DNA of 64,000 nucleotides from assembly GCF_900113115.1 (NCBI RefSeq), contig NZ_FOOF01000013.1, positions 1 to 64,000 of the forward strand, read 5' to 3'. Positions within the stretch are counted from its first letter, which is position 1. Every line of letters starts with the position of its first letter. This document shows, piece by piece, positions 58,535-64,000 of this stretch. The notes under the pieces are model-generated. The model ran no database searches. It worked only from the letters and a program-made list of their open reading frames with translations, and was not told the DNA's origin. Both the position numbers and the translations under genes were made by a program. The stretch comes from Duganella sp. CF458 (GTDB lineage: Bacteria > Pseudomonadota > Gammaproteobacteria > Burkholderiales > Burkholderiaceae_D).

Positions 58535-60571
58535 TTACTCTTTACGCTCCGTGCTGGCAGGCGGCTGCACGGTGTTGGCCGGCGCCGGCGTAGGCGCGGG
58601 CAGCGGCTTGGTCACGCTCGAAGCAGGCCCGGGCTGGGTGCCGGACAGGGGCAGCTTCTGCGGTGCAGCCTGTTCGCTGGCCGGCACTGCACCGGGCGTC
58701 GGTACACTGCTGGTAACGGCAGCGGCAGCAGCGCCAGCATCCGGGGTGCCGGCAGCCGGCGCAGCAGGAGTGCCGGCAGGACGGGCGCCCGGCAGCACGA
58801 CGTTCTGGCGCGGCGTCACGTCCGGTTTGCGGCGGAAGTTGGCTTCGGTGCCGGCCGAGAATTCGGCCGCCGTGACTTCAGGGCGCTGCAGGTTGCGCAC
58901 CAGGTGCGGCGTAATCGACAGCACGATCTCGGTTTTCTGCTTGTCGTCGGTTTGGCTGCCGAACAGGCGGCCCAGGATCGGGAGATCGCCAATGCCCGGC
59001 ACGCGGTTGCCCGTGCTGCGCTCTTCGCTATTGATCAGGCCCGCCAGCACCTGGTTCTCGCCATCCTTCAGTTGCAGGAAGGTGGAGGCCTGTCGCGTGC
59101 CGATCTGGTAGGCGGTCGTGCCGGTGGGGGTCGTCACCCGGTCGATCAGGTTCGACACTTCCAGCGCAATGCGGATGCCGACTTCGTTGTTCAGGTAGAT
59201 GGTCGGCTCCGCATTCAGCGTCAGGCCGACGTCGACATAACTCACCGACTCCGAGGCAAAGCCGCCCGACCCCGGCGAAATGGTGGTGGTGATCACCGGT
59301 ACCTTCTCGCCGATCACAACCTTGGCTTTTTCCTTGTTGCGCACGCGGATGCGCGGACTGGCCAACAGGTTGGTGTCGCCATCGGTCTTCTTGGCGTTGA
59401 CGGTGGTGGCGAGCGACGAAATGCCGATGGTATCGCGGTTCAGGTTATCCAGATCGCGCAATTTCAGCTTGTCTCCCGTGCCGGCGCTGTTCAGCACCGA
59501 CAGGCCCACCGTGTTCGGCCAATCCACGCCCAGCTTCATCAGGCTGCTGCGCTTGATCTCCAGGATCTCCACGTCCAGCATCACTTCCGGCTCGGCCTGG
59601 TCTTGCGTGGCAATGATCTTCTCGGCCAGCTTCACCGCATCGGCGCTGTCGCGCAGGATCACCAGGTTGAGCTTTTCGTCGGCCACCACGTCGCGCGTCT
59701 TCAGGATGGTTTTCAGCGTGTTGGCGACGGTCTTCGCTTCCGCATTGGACAGGTAGAAGGTGCGCACCACCGTTTCCTGGTATTCCTTCAGCTTGGCCGC
59801 GGTATTCGGGTAAATCAGGATGGTGTTGCTATCCATGACCTGTTGTTCCAGCTGGTTTGTCATCAGCAGGAAGTAGATCGCCGATTCCACCGTGCTGTTC
59901 TTCAGCATGATGGTGGTGCGGGCGTCGCTCTTGACGTCCTTGTCGAAGATGAAGTTCAGGCCCGAGCGGCGCGAAATGATGTCGAATACCTGCTTCAGCG
60001 GCGCTTCGCGGAACTCGATCGTGATCGGGGTCTTGTAAGCCTTGGACAGGCCCGATTCGGCCGGCGGCTGCGGCGCCTGTTCATTGATCTCGCGCATCAG
60101 GGCGCGGCCGGCCACATGGTCCGGCTTCTCGGTCAGCACGGTGCCGACGCGGTTCTTCGCCGCCTCGAATTCCTTTTGCTCGAGCGATACGCGGGCTTGC
60201 GCCAGCAGTTTGTCGTGGCGATCGGCCATCTCCAGCGCGCGCAAGCCGCCGCGTGCACGCTCGTTCTGCGGATTGAGGGCCAGCACGCGCTGGTAGTCCT
60301 GCGCCGCCAGGCCGTACTTGCCTTCGGCGGTGAGTTGCTCGGCCTGCGCAAGCAGTCGGGCGGTGGTGCGGTCGCGCGCGTTGATGTAGGCGGACCGGTA
60401 GACAGCGTTACCCGGATCGCGGTCGACTGCCTCCTGGTACTTCAGCAGGCCGGCTTCCACCTGGTCCTTGTCCACCAGGTTGCGGCCATCGCGGTAGGCC
60501 ATTTCGGCCGCGCAGCCGGACAGCGCCAGCACCAGCACGGACAGCGACAGCGTTCTCAGACTTGGCTTCAC
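58535..60571 (-). CDS. Secretin with TPR-like N-terminus (GspD/PilQ/MshL family)
   Basis: A 678-aa outer-membrane lipoprotein secretin. The lipobox LALSGC puts Cys at about residue 19. TPR-like helices follow (about 25-170), then a secretin N/STN domain (about 190-300, TIEFREAPLKQVFDIISRRS), the pore domain (about 400-580, VPVITTTISPGSGGF, GLINSEERSTGNRVPGIGDLPILGRLFGS) and a 110-residue Ala/Pro-rich tail. The combination with PilM/N/O/P-like genes resembles type IV pilus or MSHA assemblies more than a classic T2SS. The stop is 2 nt before the pseudopilin gene; the start overlaps the preceding gene by ATGA. Confidence 0.92.
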   Translation of the reverse strand: MKPSLRTLSLSVLVLALSGCAAEMAYRDGRNLVDKDQVEAGLLKYQEAVDRDPGNAVYRSAYINARDRTTARLLAQAEQLTAEGKYGLAAQDYQRVLALNPQNERARGGLRALEMADRHDKLLAQARVSLEQKEFEAAKNRVGTVLTEKPDHVAGRALMREINEQAPQPPAESGLSKAYKTPITIEFREAPLKQVFDIISRRSGLNFIFDKDVKSDARTTIMLKNSTVESAIYFLLMTNQLEQQVMDSNTILIYPNTAAKLKEYQETVVRTFYLSNAEAKTVANTLKTILKTRDVVADEKLNLVILRDSADAVKLAEKIIATQDQAEPEVMLDVEILEIKRSSLMKLGVDWPNTVGLSVLNSAGTGDKLKLRDLDNLNRDTIGISSLATTVNAKKTDGDTNLLASPRIRVRNKEKAKVVIGEKVPVITTTISPGSGGFASESVSYVDVGLTLNAEPTIYLNNEVGIRIALEVSNLIDRVTTPTGTTAYQIGTRQASTFLQLKDGENQVLAGLINSEERSTGNRVPGIGDLPILGRLFGSQTDDKQKTEIVLSITPHLVRNLQRPEVTAAEFSAGTEANFRRKPDVTPRQNVVLPGARPAGTPAAPAAGTPDAGAAAAAVTSSVPTPGAVPASEQAAPQKLPLSGTQPGPASSVTKPLPAPTPAPANTVQPPASTERKE

Positions 60572-61119
60572 TCAATCACTCCAATATTTAACTGCTGCAC
60601 CTGGTTCATGGGCAGGTAGGTAATCGTCAGGTTTGGCGGTGCAATCGCATCCACGCGGTACATGCCGTCGATCTGCATGCCTTTTTTCACAACAAAGGTC
60701 TGCTCGCCGCGGCCAAGGTAGACTTCCCACTGGCCATCGGCAGCGGCCTTGCCCAGGAACTGGAACGGCAACGGCGGCGCTGTGGGCGGGGGCGGTGGCG
60801 GCGGATTGAGCTCCGCGGCGGCCGGCGGCGGCGGAGGCGGATTCCAGTTCTGGCCGCCGAATACCCCATCCTTGCTCTTGAACGAGCCTTCGCCAACGTC
60901 GCCAATCAATTCCTCGCGCGGCACCAGGCGCAGGACCGACGCCTCGCCCGGCGCCGGATTCGCTGCTTTGGCGGCGGCCGGCGCAGCGGCGCCCTGCGGG
61001 CGCGCCGGCTTGCGTTCGACCGCTTCCGCCACCGTCTCATTGGGAGCCTTGTCGCCGAACAGCACCAGCGCGGCGGCACCGGCCAGCGCGGCGCCCATCA
61101 ACATATGGCGCGGCTTCAT
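60568..61119 (-). CDS. PilP/GspC-like inner-membrane linker
   Basis: A 183-aa protein with one N-terminal membrane helix (about 5-22), an Ala/Pro-rich linker with two runs of six or seven prolines, and a C-terminal HR/PilP-like beta domain (LPFQFLGKAAADGQWEVYLGR, FVVKKGMQIDGMYRVDAI, ITYLPMNQVQQLNIG). Such domains connect the inner-membrane platform to the secretin N-domain. ATGA coupling to the secretin gene supports the contact. Confidence 0.85.
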   Translation of the reverse strand: MKPRHMLMGAALAGAAALVLFGDKAPNETVAEAVERKPARPQGAAAPAAAKAANPAPGEASVLRLVPREELIGDVGEGSFKSKDGVFGGQNWNPPPPPPAAAELNPPPPPPPTAPPLPFQFLGKAAADGQWEVYLGRGEQTFVVKKGMQIDGMYRVDAIAPPNLTITYLPMNQVQQLNIGVIE

Positions 61120-61646
61120 GGCTTCTCCTTCAGGTACAGCGTAAAGCGCATGCGCGCCTCGACCACCGGCTCGGTAATGGTCTCGCGGCGGAAGGCGATA
61201 TCGTCCAGCGCCGCGAACGGGATCGCCGCCAGGGCCTGCATGCTGAACTGCCAGATATTCTGGTACGCGCCCTTCACCGGCAACGTCACCTGGTAGGCCG
61301 CCACGCCGCTGGCCTTGTCCAGGCTGAACTTGTAATCGCCCTGATCCAGCGCCAGCCCGGTCTTGGCAGCGATGTCGAACAGTTGCTTGACCTGCTGCTC
61401 GGCCTGGCGCTTCTCGCCCAGCGAGGCATAGAAATGGGCCAGGTTCTCATTGGCCGTCGGCGGCGGCGTCGCCTGCACCAGTTGCGGCGGCGCGGGCGGC
61501 AAGGGTTCATATGCCTGCTGGCGCGCCTTGAGCGACCATGCCAATGCCAATGCGCCGGCCAGCAGCAGGGCCAGCGCGACGCAGCCGGCAATGCCAAGGC
61601 GCATGGCAGCCAGGCGCACGCGCAACATCAGGGAGGCAAGGTTCAT
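61116..61646 (-). CDS. PilO-like inner-membrane platform protein
   Basis: A 176-aa protein with a membrane helix (about 18-40), a Pro-rich link, and a ferredoxin-like domain (ENLAHFYASLGEKRQAEQQVKQL, TLPVKGAYQNIWQFSMQALAAIP), typical of PilO/GspM-like subunits. The start at 61646 overlaps the upstream stop by ATGA and has GGAGGG before it; an ATG at 61658 is less likely. Assignment is from topology and gene order, since sequence is poorly conserved in this family. Confidence 0.8.
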   Translation of the reverse strand: MNLASLMLRVRLAAMRLGIAGCVALALLLAGALALAWSLKARQQAYEPLPPAPPQLVQATPPPTANENLAHFYASLGEKRQAEQQVKQLFDIAAKTGLALDQGDYKFSLDKASGVAAYQVTLPVKGAYQNIWQFSMQALAAIPFAALDDIAFRRETITEPVVEARMRFTLYLKEKP

Positions 61647-62188
61647 CGCGCCCTCCATTGCACTTCCACCTGGAACCGCAGCGGGCGGTTCGGGTCCTGG
61701 TCGTTGATCTCGTGGCGCAGCAGGGCCGCGCCGGCGAAGAATTCCTGCTGTTTCAGCTGTTCGATGTAGCCAACCATGTCGTCGCTGTTTTTGGCCTCGG
61801 CCGTGATTTTCAGCGTTTGCTTGCGCGGGTCAGGATCAAGCGCCAGCAATGCCACGGCAGGCGTATTGGCAGCGGCGACGGCATCCTGCAGTTCGCGCCA
61901 CGGCAAGTTCAGTTGCAGGATGGCGGCATTGACGGCCACGGCCTGCGCTTCGGGAATCACGTTTTCCGGCTTGCGCTCCGGCGCGCGCACGGCGATGGCC
62001 TGCTTGCGTTGCTGGGCGCGCAGGCTTGCTTCCCGCGCCGCTTGCTGCTGTGCCGCTTGCACGCCGAACGCGACCCCGGCCGCCAGCAATGCCACGCCCA
62101 GCACGCCGGCCAGCAGGAAGGCCGGGTGCACGCGATACAGCGTGCCGCGCCAGCCCGCAGTGGCGAAATCGATCTGCATTGGCCTCAT
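61643..62188 (-). CDS. PilN-like inner-membrane platform protein
   Basis: A 181-aa protein starting MRPMQIDFATAGWRG, with a membrane helix (about 22-45), a coiled coil (about 46-70) and a ferredoxin-like domain (LPWRELQDAVAAA, VALLALDPDPRKQTLKITAEA). It is PilN/GspL(C-terminal half)-like by order and shape. The start at 62188 gives an ATGA overlap with the PilM-like gene; the 70-residue longer frame lies inside that gene and is rejected. Confidence 0.8.
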   Translation of the reverse strand: MRPMQIDFATAGWRGTLYRVHPAFLLAGVLGVALLAAGVAFGVQAAQQQAAREASLRAQQRKQAIAVRAPERKPENVIPEAQAVAVNAAILQLNLPWRELQDAVAAANTPAVALLALDPDPRKQTLKITAEAKNSDDMVGYIEQLKQQEFFAGAALLRHEINDQDPNRPLRFQVEVQWRAR

Positions 62189-62964
62189 GCTGCGACTCCC
62201 AGTGCGGCAGTGGCGATATGCTTGTCGCTGCTGGCCGGCTTGGCCAACGCTGCCGGAACCTCGCCGCTCAACTGGATCAGGGCCGGCGGCTGCAGGCCAA
62301 GCAGCAGGGCCTCGCGCTGCGTCGCCTGGGTCAGCCAGTAATGGTCGGCACCGTGCGGCATGGCGACGTGGCGCACCGCGCGCAGCTTGCCGGCTTCGCA
62401 AGCGGCAAGCGCCAGCACGCCGTCTTGCGCGACGCCGAACCAGGCCTCGTTCTTCAACGCGCCCGCATGGCGGTTCCAGGCCGCCACGAAATGAGGCACG
62501 ATGGCGGTGACGGTCAATCCCTGCTGGATGGCGGCGTTTTCAATGGCAGCCTTCAGCAGGCGCGGCATCGCAGCAGCCATGAAGGGCGCGCCGGCATTCC
62601 AGTCCGCGCTGACGTGCCAGGCAGCCGGCGTTTCGCCAAACAAGGTGTAGAAACGCAGCGCGGCGGCGCCTTCCAGGTCGGCCAGGCGGGCCGCCTGCAC
62701 CGGTGGAGTCACTTGCCACAGGCGCACCAGCTCGTCGGACAGCACAAAATTGGCTGCCAAGCCGCCGCTATCCCGGCCTCCGAGCAGCGTGGCCAGGGCG
62801 CCCGGCAAGGCATCGGCCACGCCGGCCGCTCCCGCAGTCACTACGGCCAGGGACTGCTCCGCCAGCAGCTCCGGCGCGGCTGAACCCCAGCGCCGCACGC
62901 GCAACAGGCGCAAGGCTTGCGGCGTGACTTCGATGCGCAGCGATTGCGTGAAATTCTTAAGCAT
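62185..62964 (-). CDS. PilM-like cytoplasmic platform protein
   Basis: A 259-aa soluble protein at the PilM position before PilN-like. Actin-like features are weak: it has LRIEVTPQALRLLRV at the N-terminus and WFGVAQDGVLALAACEAGKLRAV in the second half, but no clear phosphate-binding loop. It is shorter than PilM (about 350 aa), so a minimal GspL/PilM cytoplasmic domain is a possibility. It overlaps the ATPase gene by 8 nt. Confidence 0.7.
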   Translation of the reverse strand: MLKNFTQSLRIEVTPQALRLLRVRRWGSAAPELLAEQSLAVVTAGAAGVADALPGALATLLGGRDSGGLAANFVLSDELVRLWQVTPPVQAARLADLEGAAALRFYTLFGETPAAWHVSADWNAGAPFMAAAMPRLLKAAIENAAIQQGLTVTAIVPHFVAAWNRHAGALKNEAWFGVAQDGVLALAACEAGKLRAVRHVAMPHGADHYWLTQATQREALLLGLQPPALIQLSGEVPAALAKPASSDKHIATAALGVAA

Positions 62965-64000
62965 GCAAGGTCACCCGCTTGATTTCCGCCAATGTGGTAT
63001 CGCCGCGCCGCACCACTTCCAGCGCGGCGTGGCGCAGGCTGCGCGTGCCGTTGGCATAGGCGGCAGCCTTGATCTGGCGGATCGGCCGCTTTTCCACGAT
63101 CAGTTCGCGGATTTCGTCGTTCAAGGTCAGGATCTCCGCGATCGAGCGGCGCCCCTTGTAGCCGGTGCCGCGGCAATCCCCGCAGCCCTTGCCTTCCTTG
63201 AAGCTGTATTCATAGACGTCGGCGCGCGACAGGCCCACGCTGGCCAGTTCATCGTCCGACGGCGTCACCTCCACCGCGCAATGCGGGCAGTTGATGCGCA
63301 CCAGGCGCTGCGCCCAGATGCCGTTCAGCGCCGACACGAATGCATACGGGTCGATACCCATGTGGGTAAAGCGCCCGAACACGTCGAACACGTTGTTGGC
63401 GTGGACGGTGGTCAGCACCAGGTGGCCCGTCAGTGCCGACTGCACGGCGATTTCGGCCGTTTCGCGGTCGCGGATCTCGCCCACCATGATCTTGTCCGGG
63501 TCATGGCGCAGGATCGAGCGCAAGCCCTTGGCGAAGGTCAGGCCCTTCTTTTCGTTGACCGGGATCTGCAGGATGCCCGGCAGCTGGTACTCCACCGGAT
63601 CTTCAATGGTGATGATCTTCTCGCGGCCGTTATGAATCTCGGTCAGCGCCGCGTACAGCGTGGTGGTCTTGCCGGAACCGGTCGGCCCGGTCACCAGCAA
63701 CATGCCGTAGGCCTCCTGCGCCAGCGCGCGCAGGGTCGACAGGGACGCCTCGTCGAAGCCCAGCGCCTCCAGCGTCAGCGAGCCATAGGATTCGATCATG
63801 GCGCGCTTGTCCAGGATACGGATCACCGCGTCCTCGCCGTGAATGGACGGCATGATCGATACCCGCAAGTCGATCTCGCGCCCCATCGACTCCACGCGGA
63901 AGCTGCCGTCCTGCGGCACGCGGCGCTCCGCGATGTCCAGCTCGGCCAGCACCTTCAAGCGCGAAATGATCTGCTCCGCCACGTCGATGCCGTTGACCGC
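62957..64000 (-). CDS. GspE/PilB-type secretion ATPase (5' end outside window)
   Basis: Hexameric ATPase powering pseudopilus assembly; the 347 C-terminal residues are inside and the frame is open at the window edge (codons for AVNGIDVAEQIISRL precede). Walker A GPTGSGKTTTLYAAL, Asp box IITIEDPVEYQLP, Walker B KIMVGEIRDRETAE, His box LTGHLVLTTVHANN, and the zinc-binding CPHC and GCGDCRGTGYKGR motifs are all intact. The tetracysteine motif is typical of GspE/PilB assembly ATPases and absent from retraction ATPases. First visible gene of the operon. Confidence 0.95.
   Translation of the reverse strand, partial: AVNGIDVAEQIISRLKVLAELDIAERRVPQDGSFRVESMGREIDLRVSIMPSIHGEDAVIRILDKRAMIESYGSLTLEALGFDEASLSTLRALAQEAYGMLLVTGPTGSGKTTTLYAALTEIHNGREKIITIEDPVEYQLPGILQIPVNEKKGLTFAKGLRSILRHDPDKIMVGEIRDRETAEIAVQSALTGHLVLTTVHANNVFDVFGRFTHMGIDPYAFVSALNGIWAQRLVRINCPHCAVEVTPSDDELASVGLSRADVYEYSFKEGKGCGDCRGTGYKGRRSIAEILTLNDEIRELIVEKRPIRQIKAAAYANGTRSLRHAALEVVRRGDTTLAEIKRVTLHA

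Overview
The window looks like chromosome of a GC-rich betaproteobacterium, most probably Burkholderiales/Oxalobacteraceae (Massilia, Duganella or Janthinobacterium type). The evidence is the gene content and order: a general porin next to cysB, prpBC-acnD-prpF divergent from a sigma-54 type prpR, lptFG divergent from pepA, rpsT divergent from murJ, and clpS-clpA beside a cold-shock gene. This placement is inferred from protein families and synteny; no rRNA gene is inside the window. Position 1 appears to lie just upstream of a 16S rRNA gene that reads leftwards out of the window.

Layout. 1-263: rRNA operon promoter and leader (minus strand). 454-3402: LytS-type kinase, LytTR regulator and a small soluble kinase. 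3481-6043 (minus): porin, an unknown acidic protein and CysB. 6192-12120: a sulfate assimilation operon (sulfite reductase, DUF934, APS reductase, CysDN, uroporphyrinogen methyltransferase), followed by an unknown helical protein and, convergently, lptF-lptG-sirB. 15583-19069: pepA, a small lipoprotein pair and xthA. 19066-22362: a five-PAS GGDEF-EAL protein. 22609-27967: an orphan type VI secretion cargo module (VgrG, DcrB/Eag-like chaperone, prePAAR-EndoU effector, candidate immunity protein and degenerate remnants). 27968-35604: the 2-methylcitrate cycle and its regulator. 35688-38095: an acyltransferase-SGNH protein and a small membrane protein. 38175-42687: three tandem LytS-type kinases and two tandem LytTR regulators, the first with a degenerate receiver. 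42741-47879: PEP-CTERM protein, clpA-clpS, cold-shock protein, GNAT and a coiled-coil membrane protein. 47949-52435: another LytTR/kinase pair divergent from a beta-lactamase-fold/TPR protein. 52535-56897: icd, rluE, an Ala/Ser-rich secreted protein, rpsT and murJ. 56910-64000 (minus): a pseudopilus/secretin operon whose 5' end lies outside the window.

How the genes work together. The sulfur cluster takes sulfate to sulfide by the APS route and carries one siroheme biosynthesis step (CobA); the chelatase SirB sits convergently next to it at the end of the lptFG operon. CysB and its likely operator lie between the regulator and the operon. The propionate cluster has a textbook sigma-54 promoter and a perfect TGTTTCA inverted repeat that fits PrpR control. 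Signal transduction is unusually dense: five LytS-family kinases and four LytTR regulators in 64 kb.

The most interesting parts are the EndoU toxin module with its extended chaperone and decayed downstream gene, the triple-kinase array with a receiver that has lost its phosphorylatable Asp, and the PilMNOP/secretin/pseudopilin operon with a Pro-rich pseudopilin lacking Glu5. No tRNA, CRISPR array, insertion sequence or prophage was recognised.
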